Shown here: positions 1 to 5,599 of the stretch, one piece after another
Numbering within the stretch: position 1 is the stretch's first letter
Layout: each line of letters begins with the position of its first letter
Assembly: GCF_002414845.1 (NCBI RefSeq)
Contig: NZ_DIAX01000046.1
Location: 1 to 8,565, forward strand
Length of the DNA: 8,565 bases
Reading direction: 5' to 3'
Source: Gordonia sp. UBA5067
Lineage (GTDB): Bacteria; Actinomycetota; Actinomycetes; Mycobacteriales; Mycobacteriaceae
Position numbers and translations under genes: made by a program
Notes under the pieces: model-generated
Database searches by the model: none
What the model was told of the DNA's origin: nothing
The model's input: only the letters and a program-made list of their open reading frames with translations

Positions 1-1125
1 CGCCAGGGAGCCCTGGCCGGTGTCGTCGCCGACGCGGTCGCCCTAGCCGCCGAAGTACCCACCGACGCGGTGCGCCGCGCGGTGATGCTGTCCGGTTCGC
101 TGCCGGCGACCGCAGCGCTGGCCGTTGCCGGCGGCGGGGCGGCATTGGCCGAAATGAGGATCGCCGTCGGGCGAGGCATTGAACCGATGCTCGCCGTACC
201 GGCCTCCTCGGTGGCGGCGGCCTGGGTCGAGTTGGGTCCCACCGTGATCGTTGACGCGAAGTATGACGGGGCACGAATACAGGTGCACCGCAACGGATCC
301 GACATCGCGGTGTTCACGCGTTCGCTGCGTGACATCACTCGCGCCGTGCCTGAGGTGGTGCGCTTGGTGGGCGAGTTGCCGTGCCACAGCATCATTCTCG
401 ACGGTGAGACGCTGGCCGTTACCGACGACGGCCGACCACGCCCCTTCCAGGAGACGATGAGCGGCTTCGGGGCCGGCCGCGGGGTGCTGCGCCCCTACTT
501 CTTCGACTGCTTGCATCTGGACGGCGCCGACTTGATCGACGAGCCGCTGATCGAACGGCTCGCTGCATTGGCGTCCGTCGCGCCGGGGTTGCGGATTCCC
601 AGCCGCACGCTGACGAGCACCGGCGAAATCGCCGCAGCCTTCGACGAGATGGTCGCCGCGGGTCACGAGGGCGTGATGGTCAAAGCGCCAGACGGACGGT
701 ATGCGGCGGGACGTCGCGGCCGCGCGTGGCAGAAGATCAAGCCGGTGCACACCATCGACCTGGTCGTGCTGGCCGCCGAGTGGGGGTCGGGCCGGCGCCG
801 GGGTCGGCTGTCCAACATTCATCTCGGGGCCCGCGACCCGGCCGGGGGACCGCCAATCATGGTCGGCAAGACGTTCAAGGGGATGAGCGACGAGCTCCTC
901 GCCTGGCAGACCGGCGAATTCCCCAAGTACGAAGTTTCCCGCGATGCGCACACCGTCCACCTGCGCCCGGCCCTCGTTGTCGAAGTCGCAATCGACGGTA
1001 TCCAGCGCAGCACCAGGTATCCCGGCGGAGTGGCCCTCCGATTTGCCCGGGTGGTGCGGTACCGGCCCGACAAGACGCCCGGTGAGGCCGACAGCATCGT
1101 CGACTTGACCGAACTGGGCCGCTAG
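1..1125 (+). CDS. ligB: ATP-dependent DNA ligase, LigB type (5' end missing)
   Basis: This is the C-terminal 374 residues of an ATP-dependent DNA ligase, which seals nicks in double-stranded DNA through a ligase-AMP intermediate. The frame is open from base 1, so the true start lies outside the window. LigB proteins are about 500 residues, so roughly 130 N-terminal residues are missing. Visible nucleotidyltransferase motifs, numbered from the window edge: motif I KYDGARIQ with the AMP-accepting lysine at residue 87 (base 259), a motif Ia-like TRSLRDIT, motif III YFFDCLHLDG near 166, motif IV EGVMVKAP near 223, and motif V WQKIKP near 243-248. An OB-fold domain follows, ending with the conserved RFARVVRYRPDK. 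The first 40 residues look like the end of the N-terminal DNA-binding domain. In mycobacteria the replicative ligase is the NAD-dependent LigA, and ATP-dependent ligases are accessory or repair enzymes. The gene converges on the lemA-like gene. Family assignment is firm; the ligB symbol is from remembered similarity to mycobacterial LigB. Confidence 0.93.
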   Translation, partial: RQGALAGVVADAVALAAEVPTDAVRRAVMLSGSLPATAALAVAGGGAALAEMRIAVGRGIEPMLAVPASSVAAAWVELGPTVIVDAKYDGARIQVHRNGSDIAVFTRSLRDITRAVPEVVRLVGELPCHSIILDGETLAVTDDGRPRPFQETMSGFGAGRGVLRPYFFDCLHLDGADLIDEPLIERLAALASVAPGLRIPSRTLTSTGEIAAAFDEMVAAGHEGVMVKAPDGRYAAGRRGRAWQKIKPVHTIDLVVLAAEWGSGRRRGRLSNIHLGARDPAGGPPIMVGKTFKGMSDELLAWQTGEFPKYEVSRDAHTVHLRPALVVEVAIDGIQRSTRYPGGVALRFARVVRYRPDKTPGEADSIVDLTELGR

Positions 1126-1139
1126 CCGGAACGCTCCGG
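1126..1139. terminator. Weak hairpin at the convergent ligase/LemA junction
   Basis: The 34 bases between the two convergent stop codons hold a small perfect hairpin: CCGGA (1126-1130), loop ACGC, TCCGG (1135-1139). It starts directly after the ligase stop codon. The palindrome GTCCGGAC (1139-1146) partly competes with it. There is no U-run on either strand. It could serve as a short bidirectional terminator, as many actinobacterial terminators lack U-tracts, but a five-base-pair stem in GC-rich DNA is weak evidence. Confidence 0.25.
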
Positions 1140-1159
1140 TCCGGACGGTTGCGCGGGCG

Positions 1160-1732
1160 CTAGAACTGGACCTGGGGCGGGGCCTGCTGGCCTTCGGGGG
1201 CCTGGTAGAAGTCGCGCGCCTTCACCCCGGCGATGCCGCTGAAGAACATCCAGGGAATCGTCTGCACCAGCTGGTTGAGCCGGGAGACCGCGTCGTTGTA
1301 GAACTGCCGGGCAAAGCTCAGCTTGTTCTCGGTGTCGGACAGCTCGGCCTGCAGCTGCATGAAGTTCGTCGACGCCTTCAGATCGGGGTAGTTCTCGGCG
1401 ACGGCGAACAGCCGGCCCAGCGCGCCGGTCATCGCCTGGTCGGCGGCGGCCTTCTGCTCGACGGTCCCGTTCTGCGCTGCTTGCGCGACCGCACCGCGGG
1501 CCCGCGCGACCTCTTCGAAGACACCACTCTCGTGGGCGGCATAACCCTTGACGGTGTTGACCAGGTTGGGGATCAGATCGGCGCGGCGAGTCAACTGGAC
1601 GTCGATGCCGCCGAGTGACTCCTGTGCGGCGATGTCGGCCTTGCGCAGCTTGTTGAAGCCGACCATGCCGAACAGCACTAACGCGACGATTATCACGATG
1701 ATGATGAGCAGGATGACCAGGGCGATGGACAC
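1160..1732 (-). CDS. LemA family membrane protein
   Basis: A 190-residue LemA-family protein, within the usual 180-200 residues. It has one N-terminal membrane segment (about residues 3-25, a run of I, L and V) followed by a long helical domain. Family hallmarks are visible: LTRRADLIPNLVNTVKGYA (48-66), the YPDLKA box (115-120), NFMQLQAEL (123-131) and ENKLSFARQFYNDAV (135-149), ending in a Pro/Gln-rich tail. The start is GTG at 1732, preceded by GAAAGGGG with 6 bases between, a good ribosome-binding site. The gene lies 54 bases downstream of the DUF2207 gene on the same strand, so the two are probably cotranscribed. The family's biochemical role is unknown. LemA genes commonly sit next to DUF2207 or TPM-domain genes, which suggests a joint membrane function. 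The helical domain probably lies outside or along the membrane, but topology cannot be decided here. Confidence 0.93.
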   Translation of the reverse strand: MSIALVILLIIIVIIVALVLFGMVGFNKLRKADIAAQESLGGIDVQLTRRADLIPNLVNTVKGYAAHESGVFEEVARARGAVAQAAQNGTVEQKAAADQAMTGALGRLFAVAENYPDLKASTNFMQLQAELSDTENKLSFARQFYNDAVSRLNQLVQTIPWMFFSGIAGVKARDFYQAPEGQQAPPQVQF

Positions 1733-1758
1733 GGTGGTCCCCTTTCGTTGGTTCTAGG

Positions 1759-1771
1759 AGTAGAGACTACT
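1759..1771 (-). promoter_or_regulatory. Small hairpin and possible -10 element before LemA
   Basis: The DUF2207-LemA gap holds a perfect five-base-pair hairpin (AGTAG, loop AGA, CTACT). On the minus strand the same bases include TAGTCT (1769-1764), which fits the actinobacterial -10 pattern TANNNT. A start about 7 bases further on would give a short leader containing the LemA ribosome-binding site. No convincing -35 is seen, so an internal lemA promoter is only a possibility. Confidence 0.2.
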
Positions 1772-1786
1772 GGTGGGATCGCCCGC

Positions 1787-3604
1787 CTACCACGAGCCGC
1801 CGCCGCCACCACCGCCGCCGCCGCCGGAGAACCCGCCGCCGGAGAACCCGCCGCCACTGCTGCTCGAGGAAGCCTGACTCGCCGTGTACGCCGAGATCGA
1901 CGACGACAGGCTGGATTCGAAACTGCCGATCCCACCCGGACCCGACAGCAGCATCGCAGGAACGGGGGAGCCGTAGGGGGTGACGATCCACGGAGGCGTG
2001 GGTGGCTCGGTGCCCATCGCCATCCGGTACTTGTTGGCCCACGCCGCGGCCGCGCCGAAGGCCACCGCGTACGGGATGTACGAGGTGTACAGGTCCTTGC
2101 GGGCGCTGAAGTCTAGGCGCTCCTTGTTGGACGGAGTCGAGAGCAATCGTTCGAATCCGCCGGCACGTGACCAGATGTCGCGGCCGAGCATGGTGCGCCG
2201 GGTGCCGACACCGGTGACGAACAGGCCGGCGCCACCGATGACGAACGCCGCGAGTGGCAGGACCGCCAGTGAGAACGGATACCACTTGACGATGAAGAGC
2301 AGCGCGGACAGGACGAACGCGGCGCCGACCAGGGCCCGGCCGGTGGTCTCGAACCCGCTGCGCTGAATCGCCCCGGACTGGACACCCCAGATTTTGACTG
2401 CATTGGTCACGGCGGACTGGGCTGCTTGCAGGCGCTCCCCGGCGTCGACCGAACCGTCGGCTTTGAAGGTCGCACCGGGGCTGGCGATGCCGAGGGAGTT
2501 GGCCACTGCCGCGGTGACCGGGTCCGCCTGGGCCCAACGCGTGGCGTCGACGTCGGAGACGACGGTGAAGTCGCCGTTGTCCTCGCGGACCAGGTGCGCG
2601 AGCTTCTGCTCGGCCATGAACAGCAACGTCGCCGTCAGGCCTTTGAGCGGCGGGGCTTCGCGAGTGATGTAGTAGGTCTGAACGGGCGAGAGGATCCCGC
2701 GGCCGCCCGGATCGGCTGGCGGCTCGAACATGACGGGCAACAGCGGGATCTCCTCGCGACTGCGCCAAGTCCAGAACAGGCCGAACCCGAGCATGATCAG
2801 CGAGGCCAGCACGATGAGCACGACCAGCGGTAGTGACCGGCCGAGCACGGGGTCGAGCCGGATGGACCACGGCACCGTCGTGCGCTTCGGCGGCGCCAGG
2901 TCCATGTCGGCCAGCAGTGCCACGCCGTTGTGCGAGCCGAGTTCGCCGGTGGTGACCACGACGGTGTTGGTGCCGTCGTTGCGCGCCTCGCAGTCGACGT
3001 TGTTGCTCGTGGCGCAGGCCGTGCTGGTGACCTTGGCCGGTAGGCGCACGGTCACTTTCGACGACTCGATGGGCATCGACCAGCCGTCGGCGACGACGCG
3101 CCAGCGGAACCGCGATTTGGTCCGGTCGCCCCAACTGGAGGTTGCCTCGCCGTCGACGGTTCGGGAGTTGGCCGGTTCGATGGTCCCGTCGATGGTGTAG
3201 CTGATCGTGTAGATGTGGGTACCGGGGTCGACGAATCGGTCGGCCGATCCGATCTTCGCGACCCGGAAGCGCTTACCGCGCTCCCACTGCAGGGTGAACG
3301 GTTCGGCGTGGCCGTCGAGGGTTACCGCGATGTCTTTGGGGATGTAGCGGACGTGCGGGTTGGACGAGTCGGCGAGGTCCCAGTAGCGGAAGATGCCGTG
3401 GCGACCGAGGGGGAACTCGGTGGTCAGGCTCTCGACGGCGCGAAGCCGGCCATCTGCGGCGACGTTGTACTGCGCCTCGTAGTTGGCAACCCGCACCGGA
3501 TCGGTGGAGCCGCTGCCGGAGGACGTCGTGCCCAGGGACATGGGCAAGAACACGCCGATGAGGGTCAGCAGTGCAGCGAGGAAGGAGAGGAAGGCGCGGC
3601 GCAC
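1787..3604 (-). CDS. DUF2207 family membrane protein
   Basis: A 605-residue predicted membrane protein of the DUF2207 (YciQ-like) family, function unknown. In order: an N-terminal signal or anchor (residues 3-25); an extracytoplasmic beta-rich domain (about 36-250) with the family pattern of an ITYTI-like strand (IYTISYTID, 131-139) and PLGRHGIFRYW (65-75); a membrane helix (257-280); a cytoplasmic region (about 281-420); two further helices (about 423-441 and 443-466); a conserved segment GRDIWSRAGGFERLL...ERLDF...YIPYAVAFG..AAWANKY; and a Ser/Gly tail ending in SW. The start is GTG at 3604. No ribosome-binding site precedes it, but TACGCT lies 7 bases upstream, which suggests a leaderless mRNA. 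The LemA-family gene follows after 54 bases. The pairing implies a shared envelope role; I cannot name a substrate. Family call is strong; function is unknown. Confidence 0.92.
   Translation of the reverse strand: MRRAFLSFLAALLTLIGVFLPMSLGTTSSGSGSTDPVRVANYEAQYNVAADGRLRAVESLTTEFPLGRHGIFRYWDLADSSNPHVRYIPKDIAVTLDGHAEPFTLQWERGKRFRVAKIGSADRFVDPGTHIYTISYTIDGTIEPANSRTVDGEATSSWGDRTKSRFRWRVVADGWSMPIESSKVTVRLPAKVTSTACATSNNVDCEARNDGTNTVVVTTGELGSHNGVALLADMDLAPPKRTTVPWSIRLDPVLGRSLPLVVLIVLASLIMLGFGLFWTWRSREEIPLLPVMFEPPADPGGRGILSPVQTYYITREAPPLKGLTATLLFMAEQKLAHLVREDNGDFTVVSDVDATRWAQADPVTAAVANSLGIASPGATFKADGSVDAGERLQAAQSAVTNAVKIWGVQSGAIQRSGFETTGRALVGAAFVLSALLFIVKWYPFSLAVLPLAAFVIGGAGLFVTGVGTRRTMLGRDIWSRAGGFERLLSTPSNKERLDFSARKDLYTSYIPYAVAFGAAAAWANKYRMAMGTEPPTPPWIVTPYGSPVPAMLLSGPGGIGSFESSLSSSISAYTASQASSSSSGGGFSGGGFSGGGGGGGGGGSW
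1796..1855 (-). repeat. Low-complexity glycine tail of the DUF2207 protein
   Basis: Codons 584-603 of the DUF2207 gene encode GGGFS, GGGFS and then ten glycines, seen on the plus strand as repeated CCGCC and CCACC units. They follow a serine-rich stretch and precede the final SW. The repeated GGCGGxxxTTCTCC-like units are prone to slippage, so length may vary between strains. Tails of this GGFSGGGG...SW kind are typical of DUF2207 and TPM-domain proteins, so it is family-like rather than an assembly fault. Confidence 0.8.
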
Positions 3605-3640
3605 GTAAGGCAGCGTAACGCGAAACGGCCGTCGCGTCCC
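3605..3640 (-). promoter_or_regulatory. Leaderless promoter of the DUF2207 gene
   Basis: On the minus strand TACGCT (3617-3612) matches TANNNT and ends 7 bases before the GTG at 3604, the distance expected if transcription starts at the start codon itself. Seventeen bases further upstream GGGACG (3640-3635) shares GAC with TTGACA, so the -35 is weak. The absence of any purine-rich Shine-Dalgarno sequence agrees with leaderless translation, which is common in mycobacteria. The -35 position lies inside the terminator hairpin of the upstream gene. Confidence 0.5.
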
Positions 3641-3660
3641 TCAAGGATGCGACGGCCGTT
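3624..3660 (-). terminator. Strong intrinsic-type terminator after the DUF937 gene
   Basis: A long inverted repeat has arms 3624-3639 (AACGGCCGTCGCGTCC) and 3645-3660 (GGATGCGACGGCCGTT) around a five-base loop. Fifteen of 16 positions pair. The remaining pair is G-U when read on the plus strand and C-A on the minus strand. It lies 29 bases after the DUF937 stop codon. On the minus strand it ends in GTTTCG, a minimal U-tract. It should end the esterase-DUF937 transcript and insulate the DUF2207-LemA unit. Confidence 0.8.
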
Positions 3661-3689
3661 GCGCGGCGGTGCGGTGGCGCCGGTGCGAG

Positions 3690-4238
3690 CTACTTCTTGC
3701 CGCCGAGCAACCCGCCGAGGATGCTGCCCAGCGCGCCACCGGCCTGTTGCTGTCCGCCGCCGAGCATGCCGCCCAGGATGCCGCCGAGGCCGCCCGCCGC
3801 GTTGCCCCCACCGCCGAGTGCGCTCCCCAGGATCTGGCCGAGTGCGCCACCGGGGGTGGCGGCCTGCTGGTCGCCGCCCTTGCCGCTCATGAGCTTCTGC
3901 GTCACGAAGGCGATGACCAACGGAGCGAGCATGGGCAGGAGCTTCTTCATGAGGTCGGAGTTGACCGCGGCCGGTGCCTGTCCCGCCGCGGCGTGTGCGA
4001 CCTCGTCGGTCTGGTCGCCGAACAGACCCTTCACGACGCCGGCGCCGTCGCCGGCGTCAGCAGCGGCGGTCAGGTTATCGGGGGCCGGGCCGTCGGTGTC
4101 GGCGTGGGCCTGGAGCCCGGCCAGCAGCGTCGGAACCGCTTGCGCGACTGCCGCGTCGGCGGTCGCCTCGTCGACGCCGAGCTTGGAAGCAATATCGCCG
4201 ATCGGAATGGTCTTCAGCAGGTCATCGAGTTCGGACAC
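3690..4238 (-). CDS. DUF937 (YidB-like) protein
   Basis: A 182-residue protein of the DUF937 family, to which E. coli YidB belongs; function unknown. It opens with a helical segment (SELDDLLKTIPIGDIASKLGV, given as residues 2-22 in outline), followed by DEATADAAVAQAVPTLLAGL (23-42), the typical pattern in which a small domain with paired helices ends in a VPTLLAGL-like motif. A middle helix KKLLPMLAPLVIAFVT (98-113) is hydrophobic. The C-terminal 60 residues are built of Gly-rich repeats of the form GGxLGxILGGxLGG, ending GKK. There is no signal peptide. The start is GTG at 4238 with an excellent ribosome-binding site, AAAGGAGA (4251-4244), 5 bases away. It lies 58 bases after the esterase stop, on the same strand, and is followed by a strong terminator. 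Family call is good; no role can be inferred from the neighbours. Confidence 0.88.
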   Translation of the reverse strand: MSELDDLLKTIPIGDIASKLGVDEATADAAVAQAVPTLLAGLQAHADTDGPAPDNLTAAADAGDGAGVVKGLFGDQTDEVAHAAAGQAPAAVNSDLMKKLLPMLAPLVIAFVTQKLMSGKGGDQQAATPGGALGQILGSALGGGGNAAGGLGGILGGMLGGGQQQAGGALGSILGGLLGGKK

Positions 4239-4268
4239 GGGAGTCTCCTTTGTTGGGGCGCCGCCGCT

Positions 4269-4285
4269 ATATTGCGACCGCGGTC
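4269..4285 (-). promoter_or_regulatory. Palindrome and possible -10 before DUF937
   Basis: The 58-base gap between esterase and DUF937 contains the perfect ten-base palindrome GACCGCGGTC (4276-4285). Immediately downstream on the minus strand is CAATAT (4274-4269), an AT-rich -10-like hexamer rare for this GC content. A start near 4262 would leave a leader of about 24 bases including the ribosome-binding site. No clear -35 is visible. DUF937 could therefore have its own promoter with an operator-like palindrome, or simply be cotranscribed with the esterase gene. Confidence 0.25.
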
Positions 4286-4296
4286 ACCGGTGCGGT

Positions 4297-5322
4297 TCAT
4301 GCTACCGAACGGATGAATCGTGCTGCTTCACTTACCGCACGGCGCGATTCGGGGGTGAGCATGGGGAACATCTGAAAGACGTGGCCTTGATCGGGCCAGG
4401 CCTGCAGTTGCGACTGTGCGCCGGCGGCGAGGAGGGTGGCATGCAGGAAATGAGCGTCGTCGGCCATCACCTCGCGCGCACCAACCTGGATGAGCGTCGT
4501 CGGCAGGTCGTCGGCTGGGCGCAGCGACACGGTCATCCGGGGATGGTGGGCCGGTAGTCCACCGGTGTACATGTCCAGGAAGTGCCGGCCGGTGCGGGCC
4601 CGGATGATCGGGTCCTTGAGACCCCGCGCCTCACGGGCCAGTGCGAGGCCGAAGGTCGGGTCCATCAGCGGCGAGAACAAGACCATTGCGCGCGGTTGGG
4701 GCCGGGCCGCGGTCTGGTTGTCGGCGAGCAGGTCCATCGCCAGGTGGCCGCCGGCCGAGTCGCCGGCGACGACGATGTTCTCCGGCCGGTAGCCCTGATC
4801 GAGCAGCCACTCGTAGCCGCGCACGGTGTCGTCGCCCGCGGCCGGGAAGCGGTGCTCGGGCGCTAGGCGGTAGTCCAGGGAGAAGGCGACGTGATCGGTG
4901 CGCCGGGACAATCGAGAGACGAGGCCGCGGTGAGTCCGCGGACTACAGATCACATACCCGGAGCCGTGTAGGTAGTAGATGACTTGCGTGTCGGCGATGC
5001 GCCGCAGTCCGACGCCGGGACCCCAGACCCACTCGCCGCGCACCTGGCCGTCGCCGGCATGCCGCCGCACCGGCTCGGTGCGGGTGTCCGGGGGAACCGG
5101 GCTCGCGAAGTTGAGGGTCTGGTTGACCACCGGGCGAAATGCGCTGACCAGCTGGGGCGTGCCCAGGGTGGCGAGGCGAAATGCCGGGTTGACTACACGG
5201 GTCATCGAACCGTTGAGGGCCCGGGCGCGCAGCGAGCCGCGGGTTGCCCGAACACTGGTGATCGCGTTCACAAAATGTGACTGTAGTCCGTATTGAGCAA
5301 ACGCTTGGGCAAGTTGCGGCAC
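4297..5322 (-). CDS. Alpha/beta-hydrolase fold esterase (hormone-sensitive lipase family)
   Basis: A 341-residue esterase of the hormone-sensitive lipase group (alpha/beta hydrolase fold 3), which hydrolyses carboxyl esters such as short acyl esters. Visible motifs: oxyanion-hole HGSGY (119-123, usually HGGG), the family box DYRLAPEHRFPAA (150-162), the nucleophile elbow GDSAGG with Ser189 (187-192), the acid region VGAREVMADD with Glu284 as probable acid, and catalytic His314 in DQGHVFQ. All parts of the triad are in place, so an active enzyme is expected. There is no signal peptide. The start is GTG at 5322, with an in-frame TAA two codons upstream that excludes a longer reading. No ribosome-binding site precedes it; GTG at codon 18 (FVNAIT) is an alternative. 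DUF937 follows after 58 bases. Mycobacteriales carry many such Lip enzymes, so the exact paralogue and substrate cannot be named. Confidence 0.9.
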   Translation of the reverse strand: MPQLAQAFAQYGLQSHFVNAITSVRATRGSLRARALNGSMTRVVNPAFRLATLGTPQLVSAFRPVVNQTLNFASPVPPDTRTEPVRRHAGDGQVRGEWVWGPGVGLRRIADTQVIYYLHGSGYVICSPRTHRGLVSRLSRRTDHVAFSLDYRLAPEHRFPAAGDDTVRGYEWLLDQGYRPENIVVAGDSAGGHLAMDLLADNQTAARPQPRAMVLFSPLMDPTFGLALAREARGLKDPIIRARTGRHFLDMYTGGLPAHHPRMTVSLRPADDLPTTLIQVGAREVMADDAHFLHATLLAAGAQSQLQAWPDQGHVFQMFPMLTPESRRAVSEAARFIRSVA

Positions 5323-5375
5323 GAATTAGCGCTCAGCTAGCGCGCCGGGCGAGCCATTCTCGGTGAAGCGTCGGC

Positions 5376-5405
5376 AAACTCCGCAAAACTCCGCGAAACG
5401 TCCAG
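5376..5405. repeat. Three ten-base direct repeats in the divergent intergenic region
   Basis: Three consecutive units of exactly 10 bases begin with AAAC: AAACTCCGCA (5376-5385), AAACTCCGCG (5386-5395) and AAACGTCCAG (5396-5405). The first two differ at one position; the third keeps AAAC and CC. A ten-base period puts each unit on the same face of the helix, which is typical of a site for a repeated DNA-binding protein. They run directly into the GlnR-like array. Confidence 0.6.
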
Positions 5406-5421
5406 TTCACCGCGCCGAAAC
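5395..5421 (+). promoter_or_regulatory. GlnR-like nitrogen regulator box
   Basis: The sequence reads GAAAC (5395-5399), six bases, TTCAC (5406-5410), six bases, GAAAC (5417-5421). From memory the actinobacterial GlnR consensus is alternating gTnAC and GAAAC half-sites separated by six bases. Both GAAAC sites fit fully, and TTCAC fits four of five positions of gTnAC. The 11-base spacing between half-sites is exact. The expected fourth half-site upstream (5384-5388) is not conserved. GlnR controls nitrogen assimilation genes, and gltB lies about 180 bases downstream; the esterase start is 73 bases away on the other strand. The match is visible; binding is inferred. Confidence 0.45.
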
Positions 5422-5510
5422 AGGCAATGTGGCCAATTCGATTTCCCGTCCCGGCCTTCGCCGTGGGAGAATGGCCGTACATCTGAATCGTCAGCAACGA
5501 CGCTGGCCTC

Positions 5511-5531
5511 CCGTCGCGCAGCCCGCGACGG
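5511..5531 (+). promoter_or_regulatory. GC hairpin in the gltB leader
   Basis: A perfect eight-base-pair stem, CCGTCGCG (5511-5518) with CGCGACGG (5524-5531), closes the loop CAGCC and is followed by ATTTC. It lies 68 bases before the gltB start codon, so it is in the leader if transcription starts upstream, for example after GAGAAT at 5467-5472. It could be an attenuator-like terminator or an RNA structural element. The rest of the 277-base intergenic region shows no gene I can support. Confidence 0.35.
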
Positions 5532-5588
5532 ATTTCATCCAACAGTCCAATGTTTGGGGTGCTCAGCGTCGCGCACCGTTTGAGTGCG

Positions 5589-5594
5589 AAGGGG
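5589..5594 (+). promoter_or_regulatory. Ribosome-binding site that fixes the gltB start
   Basis: AAGGGG lies 5 bases before ATG 5600. The gltB frame stays open far upstream, with other in-frame starts at ATG 5471 and GTG 5363, neither of which has a suitably spaced Shine-Dalgarno sequence. This site, plus the usual distance to the catalytic cysteine, decides the start. Confidence 0.75.
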
Positions 5595-5599
5595 CGATC

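Noticed and set aside
43..960. 305-codon frame antisense to the DNA ligase gene
   Set aside because: The plus-strand frame contains all ligase motifs; the antisense product resembles no family I know.
1796..1855. CCGCC/CCACC repeats considered as a microsatellite or structural DNA repeat
   Set aside because: They are explained by glycine codons of a family-typical protein tail.
1767..3134. 455-codon minus-strand frame overlapping DUF2207
   Set aside because: It is the same strand in another frame, very rich in Arg, with no domain; the DUF2207 frame has signal, helices and conserved tail.
3697..4557. 286-codon plus-strand frame over DUF937 and esterase
   Set aside because: Pro/Ala/Ser-rich shadow of the Gly-rich DUF937 coding sequence; it crosses two well-supported genes on the other strand.
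5471..5473. ATG 5471 as the gltB start
   Set aside because: The GGGAG upstream leaves only one base of spacing, and the 43-residue extension has no match to the usual GltB propeptide length; ATG 5600 has AAGGGG at 5 bases.
5333..5560. Minus-strand open frame reaching into the esterase-gltB gap, looked at as a possible gene remnant
   Set aside because: The translation looks mildly protein-like, but third-position base use is not GC-rich as in real genes here, no start with a ribosome-binding site is seen and no family is recognised.
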